DNA of 64,000 bases from Oreohelix idahoensis (GCA_024509875.1 JAMPIV010012252.1:248001-312000), one strand, 5' to 3'; positions 23,941-35,464 are shown, counted from the stretch's first letter. Numbers and translations: made by a program. The notes: generated by a model not told the origin, from the letters alone.

Positions 23941-24202
23941 GAGCCGCGGTAGCATAGTGGTTAGTGCACTGGCTTCCTGGCTCAGTGGTCTATGGTTCGA
24001 TCCCCAGATGAGGTGGGACTTTTTTAGGCCACAACGGCTCCTGGGTCGACCCAGCCCCAAATGGGTACCAGAGCAACTCTGGGAAGTTTAAGGCAGCCGG
24101 CGTGATGCTGACCACATCACCCCTAGTGTGCCGACGGTCAAGAAAATATGGGCCTAACACCATATTCCCAATATGCCTCAATGGGCGTGTAACGGGATCC
24201 CT
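23941..24202 (+). mobile_element. tRNA-derived SINE, copy 1
   Basis: The head looks like a tRNA: A-box-like GGTAGCATAGTGGTTAG near 23948 and B-box GGTTCGATCCC at 23994-24004, as needed for RNA polymerase III. The body, starting at GTCGACCCAGC, matches the copy at 25481-25706 through AATATGGGCCTAACACC and GTGTAACGGGATC. A LINE must supply the enzymes for its movement. Not a tRNA gene: the cloverleaf lacks a proper acceptor stem partner. Confidence 0.82.
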
Positions 24203-24427
24203 CCTCCCATCGACAAGCTGCAGAAGAACTGTAAGGGAAGCCGAAGCTACGGCAGTATCAGTGAAGAAAGCGTCCAAACAAAGTACATAAATTTAGCAAG
24301 TAACAGTTGCATTCTTTATGTCACGTGACTAAAGAAACAGGTAATGATAATGATACGAAGGAGAAGCTCAGCAGAATGTGATCGAAGTGTTTGATTATGG
24401 GTTCATATTGATTAGTAAACTAGCAAG
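24203..24427. other. Unassigned spacer
   Basis: Nothing recognised. Part may be SINE-flanking or a longer SINE tail in this copy. Confidence 0.4.
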
Positions 24428-24590
24428 TCTTACTTACTTAGTCGTCCCTCTTCTACCGTGAGGTGTAGAGGTTTGGAAGAGAGAGCGCCATACTATCCTT
24501 TCGGCCGTCTTCCTCCTGGCCTGGTTCCGTTCTAGTCCTTCGGTCCATCAGAGTTTGTTTAATGTCCTCCCAGCGGACTCTGGCAAGTCA
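24428..24590 (-). pseudogene. LINE 3' fragment, second (AAGT)-tailed copy
   Basis: Minus strand begins RVRWEDIKQTLMDR, like 22277-22542, then frameshifts, and ends with the same GGTAGAAGAGGGACGACTAAG and AAGTAAGTAA tail. It is shorter and more mutated than the 22277 copy. The shared tail shows that tail sequence is a family feature. Confidence 0.65.
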
Positions 24591-24936
24591 CCCGGCAAAA
24601 ATGACGTTCAAGAACTTTATTGTTCTCCTCCTGCTTTATGTCTATATTACAGCACAATTTCTTCTGTGTTCAGTTTTTTCCATTCCTTTGCCTTTCACCT
24701 TCAGTGGATCTGTGGGGTGAAGCCTATCTGGGCGCATCGGCTATAAAATCACCGAGAAACCCGTCAAAAAATGGCGGGAGGAGATGTGAAAAAAGGGTAA
24801 ATAAAGTGTTATTTGATTATTTTTATTGTTGAACAGAATCGACATCATTGCACTCCGCGAAAACCCACCTGGGCTCAGTCTTTTCAGTATCCCCACTTAC
24901 AGAACGGCATTCTCCTGGATTTTGCCTTCGTTGCAT
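24591..24936. other. Unassigned sequence
   Basis: No feature recognised in about 350 bp. Confidence 0.5.
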
Positions 24937-25956
24937 GCTGTTTGTCAGCGATCCTTTATTGTTAGATATTTGTCAGCGGCCCTTCACTGTTAGATGTTTG
25001 TCAGCGATCCTTCATTGTTAGATGTTTATCAGTGGCCGTTCTTCTTCTTCTTCTTCGTTCACCCTCAGAGTGGCCGTTCAATGTTAGATGTTTGTATGCT
25101 GCCCTTCACTGTTAAATGTTTGTCAGCGATCCTTCATTGTTAGATGTTTATCAGTAGCCGTTCAATGTTAGATGTTTGTCAGCGATCCTTCATTGTTAGA
25201 TGTTTATCAGTGGCCCTTCGTCATTAGATGTTTATCAGCGGACCTTTGTCGTTAGATGTTTGTCACTGGAACTTTGACGTTAGATGTTTGTCAGTGGATT
25301 TTTGTCGTTAGATGTTTATCAGTGGCCCTTCGTCGTTAGATGTTTGTCAGTGGATTTTTGTCGTTAGATGTTAGTCAGCGACCCTTCATTGCTAGAGTTT
25401 TTTCAGTGACCCTTTATCGTTAGATGTTTATCAGTGACCCTTTATCGTTAGATGTTTATCAGCGACCCTTTGTAGTTAGGGGAGCCGCGGTAGCGCAGTG
25501 GTTAGAGAACCTGCTTCCTACCTCGGTGGTTCATGTTTCGATCCGGGGTCGACCCAGCCTCATGAATTGGGTACCAGAGCAACTTCTGGGAAGGTTAAGG
25601 TGGACGGCGTGATGCTGATCACATCACCTCTAGTGTGCCGATGATCAAGAAAATATGGGCCTAACACCATATTCCCAATATGGCTCGATGAGCGTGTAAC
25701 GGGATCTTTTACCTGCTGTTTATCGTTAGATGTTTATCAGCGGATCATTGTCGTTAGATGTTTGTCTGTGGATCGTTGTCATTAGATGTTTATCAGTGGA
25801 TCATTGTCGTTAGATGTTTGTCTGTGGATCGTTGTCATTAGATGTTTATCAGTGGATCTTTGTTGTTAGATGTTTATCAGCGGATCTTTGTTGTTAGATG
25901 TTTATCAGCGGATCTTTGTCGTTAGATGTTTATCAGCGGATTTTTGTCGTTAGGTG
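24937..25956. repeat. Minisatellite of 27-30 bp units, continued at 27890-27960
   Basis: Many diverged copies of GTTAGATGTTTGTCAGCG plus GATCCTTCATT or GGATCTTTGTC. It is interrupted by a SINE at 25481-25706 and by the MITE/LTR block from 25957 to 27889, after which two or three more units appear. A short (TTC)n piece interrupts it at about 25038-25070. Confidence 0.92.
25481..25706 (+). mobile_element. tRNA-derived SINE, copy 2, inside minisatellite
   Basis: Begins GGAGCCGCGGTAGCGCAGTGG with an A-box, then a B-box-like GTTTCGATCC. The same body as 23941-24202 follows (GTCGACCCAGCC, GGGTACCAGAGCAACT, AATATGGGCCTAACACC) and it ends at GTGTAACGGGATC. Minisatellite units lie directly on both sides. 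Confidence 0.85.
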
Positions 25957-26591
25957 CAGTGGCGAATCCTGGTAATGCGAGCTAGGCGTGCTGCTACTTA
26001 AAATGAATATGTACGCCTACTATTTAACTTCTTCCCCTCTTAATTTAAAAACCAACTATATTCAATTACGCAACGATAGTTATTAGGGGTATATGTCAAT
26101 TATCTCCGAAATACTAATTAACTTACAACTTGAAACTCACTGTCACTGTAATAATCTGCATTCCCGGCAACTAACAAAAATTAATCACAAAAAACACTGG
26201 ACGGACACAGCCGATTTTTACAACTCGAGAGCTGCAAGACCACCGCACGCATGTTCGTATTGTATTGACGTATCTGGCCATGACCCCGATCCACACAAAC
26301 CAGTCTTCAAACGTAAAACCGAACGGTGCAGCACGCATAGTGACGTAATTAACCGAGAAAGTTCGGGCGATTGCTACCAACCAAAAAAACTGCACTATAA
26401 AACGCGTCTGGGAAACTGAAACTAGATATACTCGTAGATTCTGTGCGGGAAAATCCGTTATCCTGATGCGTGCGGTCCGAAAGCAGAACATTATAAGAGA
26501 AATATTTTATAGAATAATACATTAAATTTTTATTTTCCTTCGGGCATAGGTGTGCGCAGCACGCACAGCACACATAGGGAATGCGCCACTG
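25957..26591. mobile_element. hAT-like MITE
   Basis: Starts CAGTGGCGAATCC and ends as the inverse of CAGTGGCGCATTCC, i.e. inverted termini of about 13 bp with one mismatch and one gap. GTTAGGTG precedes it (25949-25956) and reappears at 27890-27897 after the solo LTR, making an 8-bp target duplication, which is the hAT size. The array consensus is GTTAGATG, so the shared G variant supports real duplication. No transposase is encoded in its 635 bp. Confidence 0.72.
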
Positions 26592-27884
26592 TGATGAAGT
26601 CTGGTTTTCGGTCACCACGTTGATAAGTGCTATTTTGTGATATTGCTCGTCCAGTCACAATGTTAATAAAGCTGGTATTGGTGTAGATGGTCAACTCAAA
26701 ACCGGCACAGTGTAGGGCATACAGGTCACCTTGTCCCAAAACGTAATGAGGCCCCGACAAGGATGTAATGTTGGCTATGAGTGTTAATGTGAGTGTCAGT
26801 ACGCGAATGCATGGATTGTTCTGAAGAGTTGACTAGAAGATCAAACACTCACTCACACGTAGTTAGAAGTTAATGATGCAGACTACTGTGGTCGTTTCAT
26901 ACTGTTTAATTGGACGCACACACTTGGACAGTACGGGTATAGTTACAGGAAAACAGGTCGACATGTATCATCATACAGTTGATCAATGGTCTACAATCTT
27001 AAGTTTGCATTCATGTTGAAGAACATTACAATGGAACATCCGTAGACAAGCACTTAGATTTCCACTGTTTATAAATATAATCATCAGGCCTTACTGACCG
27101 ATCATGTCAGTTAATAAATAATGTTCAAGCATGACTCCTAAACAGAACCTCTTTTCTAGCGAAGATTCCTTTAGGTAAAGTTCAGCAAATATTTCTGAAG
27201 ACAATGTTAACCCACCAGTATTGGGTTTTCTTTATAACTGTGATCTCTTAATCATCACCTGATAATAAGGGGGATCCCTGTTCTCTGATCGATGATTGAC
27301 AAAAATATAGAATCCAAAATGGCTTCTGGTTCCATTGAGCATTACTCACTATACAGATGCATAGTAAAGCTTCAATAAAGGCTTTGTTCATGAACACAAA
27401 TGTCCCCATAATAGATCACAGCGATCAACAAACTTCGGACTGGTCTCCGACATGGCATTCACCAGGCATTCCATCATCACGGAAGACCCTTTTTCCCTTC
27501 GCATGCGCAGAAACTGCCTGACCCCATAGTTCAGTACAAGGAAAAATAGTCTCACTTAGACATACAAAGATATCACGATATAAAACCGAATCGTCTGAAA
27601 TAGACACAGAGTAAACATAGACTCGAACCATAAACATTCCTGCATAAACCTAAGCAAGAACAATCTGTTTTCTGGCCCAACAAGGCACAGACTAACGAAA
27701 TCTGGATTCATACGCCAAATTCGATATCCAGGGGAGATAACCCATATAACAAAAGTATCAATCAATCATGGGTGATATATCTTTGACCAGGAAAGCATTT
27801 TGATTCTAAAAACAAATACTTTCCCTCAGACAAATAACTATTATAATAACTACATACATTGCCACCAGTAATCTGTTGGTAACA
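26592..27884. repeat. Solo LTR inserted in the MITE terminus
   Basis: A 1293-bp segment with TG...CA ends (TGATGAAG ... GGTAACA) flanked by the 5-bp repeat CACTG (26587-26591 and 27885-27889). The repeat is also the last five bases of the MITE. There is no internal coding region, as expected after recombination between two LTRs. Orientation is undetermined. The CATCA-type end seen on the minus strand slightly favours minus. Confidence 0.68.
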
Positions 27885-27960
27885 CACTGGTTAGGTGTTT
27901 ATCAGCGGACCTTCATCGTTAGATGTTTGTCAGCAGCCCATAGTCATTAGAAGTTCTTCA

Positions 27961-29149
27961 AAGTTCCGATTTTTAGAAGTTAGATTTCATCAGCTCGTTT
28001 TATGGGACCCTTGAGGATTCTTCCAGATTCGCGATGGTGGTTCTTTATGCTGGACGTGCAGTTTTTGCAACAGTTCTTTTACTGGGCGATGGTTGCTATA
28101 GTTCACTTAACTACCTTTCGTAGAAGACCGATGTGCTGTCTAAGTCCTTTATTACTTGTGCTGCTTTGTTGATTCAACAAGAAATAAGGGATTTCAGCCA
28201 ACGTAGCTCAAAGAATCAATAAGATACTAGAGGTCCCACCACTTCAAGATGGAAAACGCAAGCAAAATAAACAACAAATAAAACAAACCGATTTTTATTC
28301 AAATGTTACGCACTCAGATTGATTAAACAACAAAAATTCCATTTTTTATGTTCGTATTTTCTAGTCTTTCTCCAGTGTACACTTAAACACTCTCTGAAAT
28401 TTTCAAGTAGGATTTGGATTGTCTTTTTTTTTTTTTTGTCAGCCCTTGCAAAAGAAGTGGGAAGTATTTCTCGTGCAGGGAATACCAGTTAAACCCCATG
28501 TGGGTGTCGCAAAAGTTGTTTACAATACATCGTAAAGCGACCTCGCGCAGTCTTATTGACCAATCATCTATCGCGAATCACGGGGCACGCAGACGCAAAC
28601 GACAAGCATTAGGCAAAATGGAGATGTAGACATATATTGGTTTGTCGAAGACTAGTCATCGATCGGAAGGGATATAAGGGATCAGAATGGAATTATTGTG
28701 AAAAGGATTTCATCCTTGATTTTAAGGGGAGGATTGTGAATAAATTTATATAAGGAACAACGGTAGGAGTTTATCATGTACGTAGATAAAAGCTGATTAC
28801 TGGTGTCTACAATTGAGTTGAAAGCATGAAAACTCACATCTGCTGAAAATAGAAAAGTAAAGAAGTGACAGATTGTGGAAATACATGGATAGGAAGACAG
28901 ATCTAAATCGGCTGAATAAAACAAGATAGGTTGGAACAGGATCGATAGTATACAAGCTGAGAACGTTGAAGGGAAAGTTTCAAGAAACGCATACCTCTTC
29001 TAAAATCACCGGTTCGATAAGAAAATTTCATGCCTAGTCTTAGACTGTGACGTCAGTACCTCTCGGCCGTACGATGGGAGCCAATAAAAAGCGGAGCGCT
29101 AAATTGAAAGGACACAAAAAAAAAAAACAAAGTAACAGGTAATACATCC
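27961..29149. other. Unassigned AT-rich sequence
   Basis: About 1.2 kb with no gene signature. A run of T at 28424-28437 could be the reverse complement of a poly-A tail of an old retroposed piece, but no body is recognised. Confidence 0.45.
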
Positions 29150-29930
29150 ATCTTTACAGCAGAATTAGTGACAATCCTGAAAGCTTTAGAAATAGCTACA
29201 GAAAACCCACCAAAAAAAGTAACCATTCTCACAGATTCCCTTTCATCAGTATTAGCTATCAGAAACAGAAATGAATGTAGCAGGCCAGATATTATAGAGG
29301 AAATACTACAGGTTAATACATATATGCACACTATAGGATGCAGTGCAACACTAACATGGATACCATCACATGTGGGGATAGCAGGAAACGAGCTTGCAGA
29401 CAAAGAAGCCAAAGGGGGGAGAACTAGCTATAACAAAATTGAAGTAGGCTTAGGGAAGTTTGAAATTAAGAGCTTAATTGCTCAAGCAATAACTAAAGAG
29501 TGGATAACAGCATGGGACCAAAGTAAAAAAAGCAAGACACTCATATAAAATCCTTAAAAAACCAAGCAAAAATGCCAAATAAAAGATGAACTAAAAATAC
29601 CAATTAATAAAAAATTGCTGAGGCTCAAGCTTGGAACTGGATATTTCATGATTGAGGAACCCACATGTGAAGAGTGTCAAGAACCAAACACAATTAGACA
29701 CTTTCTGGTGGACTGCAAGAAATATGACCAACAGAGGCAAAACATTAAGACATACTGTAGTAACCACAAGGTAGAAATGAGTGTAGAAAATCTCATAGGC
29801 ACAAAGACCCCTTCAGAAATGCAAAAGTTAATAAAACACTATATTACAAAAACTAAAGCTAACATATAAAAAATAAATAAGGATCCGAGCCAGTAGTCCA
29901 AACTGGTGAAAGACTCCCCCTAGATACATA
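29150..29930 (+). pseudogene. LINE 3' end: RNase H domain and C-terminal Cys/His motif
   Basis: From about 29152 the frame reads into an RNase H typical of I-group LINEs: ILTDSLSSVLAI and WIPSHVGIAGNELADKEAK carry the later catalytic Asp and His region. The first strand with its Asp is missing, so the copy is 5'-truncated inside RNase H. After a stop at about 29546 and a shift, 29615-29869 gives LRLKLGTGYFMI and CEECQEPNTIRHFLVDC, the Cys/His motif of LINE C-termini, then a stop. A 3' untranslated stretch with no clear poly-A follows. It may be the 3' end of the same family as the LINE at 60821, but no shared sequence is available to test that. Confidence 0.85.
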
Positions 29931-30808
29931 CAGATTAACCAAATAAACCATCCAGGAAAAATTAAAACATACTAGCTTAGAAAATAGCATATTTTGGATT
30001 TAAAAAACCATTTTGAACTATAACTACAAAAGGAAAAATACCTACTACAGATAATATAGTATAAAATAAATACAAACAAAAACATATTACAATAAAGGGA
30101 ACACGTCCTGATATAACCAACAACTCAATGTACATGGTAGATGGTTGAAAGGGGCGTGCTACAAAGAAAAGTAGCAAACGCATTAATAAAAAAAAAATGA
30201 AAGGACACACTGAAAGAAAGTTTGAGGCAGACTGGATGCAGAGTTTGCCACTACGCCTTTGCCATCTGAATTGTGAGCAATCTGCCAAATAATTTAAGTC
30301 CAGTGTCTGTTTTCTGAAGACTGAGGGTTTCGTGTAACAACTCAAACCAGACTGTCAAGTATTAGAAGCCTGTGTTGTTCATCAGAGGCAATCCCACAAA
30401 AGTGCAGGACCCCAAAGAGTGAACTTCAGCTGGTCATTGGTACCCTTATTGCTGGGTCTGCCAATGCTGATAAATACAGTGACCGTTCAGGTCAGCACTA
30501 TCAAGCTTCAAAGATAAGTGTCAATTAAGGCACTGACAGAATCCATATATGAACCAACAGCCAATGTTTGTGATATGAAACAAACTTCCACAACAGTATT
30601 CCAATTTTTGTAGAATTCAGTCAAATGATGACAGTAATCTTTAAAGTCACAGGATTAAGAGAACAGTGATATAGTAATTTTGATTCCAGTATTCATTAAC
30701 TTTACTATACAAGAAGATATTGTCCAAGATCCAGAAGTGTAAAGGACAATAATACTTATTAAAATCGCTAAAGTACTTTGTTTCAAGTAAATAAATTTCC
30801 CAGAAGGA
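29931..30808. other. Unassigned sequence left of element D
   Basis: No recognised feature in about 880 bp. It ends with AAGAC, the target duplication of element D. Confidence 0.5.
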
Positions 30809-30813
30809 AAGAC

Positions 30814-31980
30814 TGTAACTGTCTTTTTCTCTCTTGTAGAGGTGATCATATGCATAAGACAGCATACATGTTGTTAGATGTGTAGTACTTGTAATGATGA
30901 GCTGAGTATGGGTGCAAATGAAGGCGCGAATGTGTTTAGGCTCGTATATGTTGTGTCATGCAACCCATACACTCACATGCAGTAGTCAAAGATGCTTGGA
31001 CACTGCAGGCACATTTCAAAACATTTATTGACGGTAACACACTCAGTAGCATCAACATGAACAGTCAGTGTAAACAAGGTCATGCTGACCGGAAATCGTT
31101 AGGTATACATCAGGCATTCAAAAGGCTGGTAAACATTCCAATATTCGTCTATGGTCAATAGTAATGTTATTCAATGACAGTTCACAATGCCGCTTTGGTA
31201 TCTCTGACTAAACGCGTCAGATACCTTAATCACTTTGACATACAGGTACAACTTGGCATTCCCCGCCAATTGCACATTATCAGGCTGTAATATATTAGCC
31301 TTAACACAGGCCTCGTTATGACGTCATCTGTGTACTTCTTCTAAGCACGTTAACATCAACCCTGCAGTAATGCTTATGTACACATAAATACCGCCAATCT
31401 GCGGTTCCCACAATATAACTTCGTCACTGGACTTCTGGATAATATAAAGACTAATAGTCTTGGATGGCTACCTTGAGCGCAAAAATATAAGTTCTGAAAT
31501 GTAGGACCGGTGAGCTGTAGGTCACAGACTAGGTAATCTTCTAACATGTTCTGCCACTGAAAGCGTAATAATGGAAAAAGTCGGTATTACCTGGAACCGA
31601 ATCCTCAGAACACAATAAGGAACTCTGTCGTCATTCCGACGCACAGAGATTCACTTGGGAGACCTGCCAACGCAGTCACTTCGAAGATTTTCCCCGAAAA
31701 CACAATGGACCTCATGTCCCACAGAAGCCAGCTTACCTCCCGGCCTGACGGAAGTATCCACTTGGCACTTAAAAAACCTGCGAATTGGCACACGCCCGAA
31801 CTGTTTACCTTTGACCCTATCTTCATACAGGTCAAACCCCAAAGGATGAACGAACAGGGAAGACAACCCCTAATCAACCTGACATCGCAAGGTAAAGACA
31901 CAATTATTCACCTTTGACTAGGGTGAAAAAACATATGCAAATAACTTGACATATGACTCCGTCGAAAATGACAGCAACAT
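30814..31980 (-). repeat. Element D 3' LTR
   Basis: 1167 bp. It starts TGTTGCTGTCATTTTCGACG in coding orientation and ends AGTTACA. It is about 99% similar to the 37663 copy except for a stretch of about 55 bp (near 31512-31567) missing from that copy. Confidence 0.95.
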
Positions 31981-32022
31981 ATTACTACACACCCCCCTCC
32001 CCCCCCCCCCCCCCGTTAAAAA
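31981..32022 (-). other. Element D polypurine tract with expanded G-run
   Basis: In coding orientation a long G-run and GGGGGGTGTGTAGTAATA precede the 3' LTR. It aligns with the tract of element B but with a run of about 16 G. Confidence 0.75.
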
Positions 32023-32461
32023 AAATGATATATTTTTTTAAAACTATATCTATGAGCAAGACCGCACAAGCATCAATTATGCGCTCATGACAGAATGAAC
32101 CTAATATCAGGTACAATGGACGCACAAATAAAGCGTCCGAAGAGGATACAAATCATCTCCTAACATAAGAGAAAATATTTCTCAAAGCAAAACAAATTCA
32201 GGAAGTATCATTAAAGAACCTGAGTTGCTGGCAATACCAAGACACATATCAAACATTATTAAATACTATAATTATAGCAATATACAAATATCATGAATTA
32301 CAATGCTATATTAGCAACATATCACTAATGGATGGACAAAATCAAATTTATTAAATTCTTTATACATCATCCAAATAATAAAACGTTTGTACTACAATAT
32401 ATTAGGATATTAAGGACAGACCTAAGTCTGAAAGTGTATCAGGAAAACTAGAACACAAGAT
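32023..32461 (-). other. Element D 3' untranslated region
   Basis: AT-rich, no coding. Similar in length and sequence to 52571-53008 of element B (inverted). Confidence 0.7.
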
Positions 32462-33290
32462 TTAATAGGAATCATGTGGGCATCTGGACAATATGTCCGC
32501 CATCACATTATCCGAACCACGGATAGCTCGCACCGTGAAATGGAAAGGCTGAAGAGCAATAGCATAACGAGTAGATCTCGAGCTCTTCAAATCCTTACTT
32601 TGCATAGCCGTAAGAGCTTTTTGGTCGGTTTCCATAAAGAAATGCGCGCCCAGAAAGAACCTTTGTAGCTTAAGAATGGACCAAACCATAGCTAACAATT
32701 CACGGTCTAAAACCGAGTAATTCCTTTCTGCCGCATTCAGCTTCCTAGAGATATACATTACAGGATGCAGAGTTCCTGAATACTCCTGCATTAGTGCCGC
32801 TCTAATCCCAGGGAAGAGGCATCACTACGAAGAACAAAAGTCTTATCAATCGTTGGTAGTCTTAAGATAGGATGAGATGAGAACAAATTCTTAACCTGAT
32901 CCAATGAAGATTGGCATTCTTTGGACCAACGCACCATATTAGGAGAACCTTTTTTCAATAACGTTGAAAGTGGTGCCATAATGGAGGACAGATTCTCAAT
33001 GAATCTTCCATAGAATTGTATTAATCCCAAGAGACTACGCACCTGCTTTTTTGTCTTCGGAACCGAGATATTCAATATCTTCGAAATGTTTTGGTCCTCT
33101 GTCTTCAACAGACCATGACCAACCCGATGACCTGTTCTGTCAAAGGGACTTGCTAATAACCTTTCGACAAGTCTAGTTTAGTAAAGACTCTAGCTTTAGA
33201 AAGTCTAATAAGTAGATCATCTAATAAAGGCATAGGTTCAGCATCGAATTTCGTAACTTGATTTAATTTGCGATAGTCAACGCAAAGACG
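32462..33290 (-). pseudogene. Element D RT remnant and RNase H
   Basis: The frame keeps the RT start (KFDAEPMPLL, LIRLSKA, KLDLSKGY), then jumps at about 33134 from the PLTE region to GHRVGHG. A comparison with B shows a missing piece of about 270 bp that includes YLDD. The thumb/connection part follows. RNase H has LRSDASS, but one lost base near 32810 breaks it. The rest (DRELLAMVW, ETDQKAL, GSDNVMADILSRCPHDSY) is intact up to the stop. A stop codon at about 33288 separates it from the upstream frame. No polymerase activity is possible. Confidence 0.9.
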
Positions 33291-33905
33291 TTAATTATTG
33301 TCTTTCTTTCGAACAATAACTATCGACGAAGAATAAGCTGAAGTGGATGGTTCAATTATTTGCAGTTGAATCATTTCATCCAATTCTTTCTCGACTTGTG
33401 CTTGAAAATGAATAGGTATAGGGTATGGTCTTACTCTGATCGGATTACGATCAGTAAGTATGATGTCATGTTCAATGACACGTGTGTGTCCAGGAATGTC
33501 GGTAGGGACATCCTGAAATGATTGTAGCGTAGAAGATACTTGACGCTGTTCCTCAAGAGACAAATTCGAAGAGACGGTAACGTTTTTCCATGATTCCGTA
33601 GAATTAAGTGGAATCGCAGGAAGAGGTAAGTTAACGTCAGAAAAAATAGTTTCCTCATCCTGTATAACGGACAGGGATGAGATATGACCATGTTGGACTG
33701 GAGAGTCGTCCGTCGCCTGGAAAATAGGCTGCAAATAGTCTGGACGTTCAATAAACTCTGTTAGCATATTTATATGAAAGGTTTTATGCTTTCCATTCAC
33801 CTCGAGCATATAGTCGACATCTGAAATTTTCGAAACTATAGTGTATGGACCTTTCCATGAAATGAGAAGTCTGTTCTCTCTTGAGGGAAGTAAGACATAC
33901 GTGGA
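33291..33905 (-). pseudogene. Element D integrase C-terminal module and RT linker
   Basis: Begins abruptly at YVLLPSRENRLLISWKGPY, the GPY module at the integrase C-terminus, with no catalytic core before it. The linker to RT (VIEHDIILTDRNPIRVRPYP) follows and ends at VIVRKKDNN, where B continues into the RT and D has a stop. Apart from the junction at 33905 it closely matches B. Confidence 0.88.
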
Positions 33906-34392
33906 TTTTGTTGTTTCCAAGAAAAACTATTATCAGGTTGGTAACTTTTATTAAAGTTCCTATAGTTACTGGGATCAACATGTTGAGGACAATTAAATTG
34001 CCTCCAGTTCTTTGAAGAAGAACCATCACGTGATGGACGCGTTTGGTAATGTCCACAATCACGGTTATTCCTCTTAGTAAAGTTGCTTTTATTTTTCCCT
34101 GTAGCAATATGCTTAACGGGTACATCGTACTGACTGAGCTGAGTACGATGGGTACTAACAGTTTTGTTTTCTTTTACCCACTTATCAGGAATCTGGGAAT
34201 TCGATGCACAGTTTCCCTGAGGAATCGTAACATGACACTTATGAAAGTCCTCACCGTGATCCAAACTTGATTTACCTTTGTTGGCCTGATGCCAACTCCC
34301 ATTAGAGGCAGTAATGTTATTCCGTGGGAAAGTATATTTTCCACGAAAAGACTTGTTCCCATATTGCTTAGTGTTACCATGAGCATTAAGTG
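33906..34392 (-). pseudogene. Extra nucleocapsid-like segment in the integrase position of D
   Basis: About 160 residues, open and in frame with the protease before it. Rich in Asn, Ser, Lys and Gly, with scattered Cys and His. The end (DGSSSKNWRQ, then PSNYRNFNKSYQ) resembles the basic tract of C Gag (DSSSKNWRQ, PNNYRHFKRGYG) and of B Gag. D also has the normal tract in gag at about 34900-35190, so this is a second copy from a related but not identical element. Probably acquired by template switching, deleting the integrase. Role unknown. Confidence 0.72.
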
Positions 34393-34762
34393 CATGGATG
34401 TTTTGTTCCTCCCAAATAGAAATTTGTTGCGGGGTGCATTCCTTAACCCCATGAATACGACCGATTATAAGATCCGCAATAGGATTAGGAAGAAGACACG
34501 CGTGGACATCTCCTGTAAAGAAGGGAGTGTCAATCCTAATGATAGCAGTAGGATAACTTTCCATGGTACCACCAAATGTAACACATTTGATTGTTTTTCC
34601 AGTGGCACAGCAAGGATCTATCAGAGACTCCCTAACTCCGACGGTAGTACATCCCGAATCGAAAAGCACTGAGACTATACTATCATTTATTAAACCGTTA
34701 TGCAAGAGATCCTCTCCCATCATGCGCAACTGTAGCAGGTAGAGCAGGAAGAGGGTGACCAC
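34393..34762 (-). pseudogene. Element D protease
   Basis: Active-site LFDSGCTTVGV, KCVTFGG, TPFFTGDVHACLLPNP and IIGRIHGVKECTPQQ are intact and match B. A frame shift upstream near 34715 (DGRGSL becomes MMGEDL) separates it from gag and the Cys/His cluster. The first Met is not a natural start. Confidence 0.88.
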
Positions 34763-35434
34763 AAATTAGGGTAGATACAGTTGATGAGTCGAACAATGTT
34801 AAGTATTGGCGGCATTCAGTTGCTCTCCCAAAATCGAAAGCACAACCAGTGATAGCCTTAGAGTTACCACTATCATTTACTTGATTACAGGCTCCATCAA
34901 ACTCTTGTTGTGCAGAGTTTGCCTGTTGGAAAGGTCTTCTTTTGTTATGCCTCGGTCTGCCGCGATTATCATTTCCCCTGTAATTGTTATCATATTGCCT
35001 ATTGTAATTATCATTCCGGTTTGAATCCCGGTTTCTAAATTCACCATCGTCATATTCTTGACGTCGAGAATGATTATCTCGAGAGCTCAGATAGTTATTA
35101 TTGTGATAACCTTTGCGAAAGTGTCTAAGATTAATACCACCAAAATTACGAGAACTACCATCTCGTCTCCAGTTCTTAGAAGAAGAACCATTATATGTTG
35201 GATTTCAGTCTGAGACAACTCAACCCATCGTGTAAATGTATGACCTATTTTTGAAAAAAATTCAGAGAAATCTACTCCATTTTCTGGCAACATTGTCCTA
35301 AAACGAAGACGATAATCTTCTTCTTTTAGTTGATATTTTTTTAGCAATGCTGCTCTGACAACATCATAATTAGTCCTGTCATGTTCGTCTATTGTCATAA
35401 GAGTAGTCACTGTGTCACCTGTAAAAAATTCCAT
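34720..35434 (-). pseudogene. Element D gag, C-terminal part and Cys/His cluster
   Basis: Contains FFTGDTVTTLMTID, the capsid stretch up to WVELSQTE, then jumps to the GSSSKNWR basic tract. The SCAN-like helices present in B and C are missing, by a deletion of about 300 bp at about 35205. The frame then shifts, and Arg/Asn/Asp-rich sequence and the CPQC/CGH-type cluster (first Cys changed, CRQYLTLFDSS-like) follow to about 34740. Confidence 0.78.
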
Positions 35435-35464
35435 CAGTTGTTCAACATATTTTTCCTTTTTTAC

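Noticed and set aside
23941..24020. tRNA gene
   Set aside because: A- and B-boxes are present, but the sequence is repeated with a SINE body at 25481 and lacks a full cloverleaf.
24937..25956. CRISPR-like array in the 28-30 bp repeat
   Set aside because: Tandem minisatellite with diverging units and no separate repeat/spacer structure.
26093..26491. Possible transposase fragment in the MITE
   Set aside because: Overlapping frames of about 106 codons on both strands show no hAT dimerisation or catalytic motif.
31605..31917. Small overlapping open frames shared by several loci (31605-31917, 38223-38711)
   Set aside because: They lie inside the LTRs of element D, so their similarity reflects LTR identity, not protein conservation.
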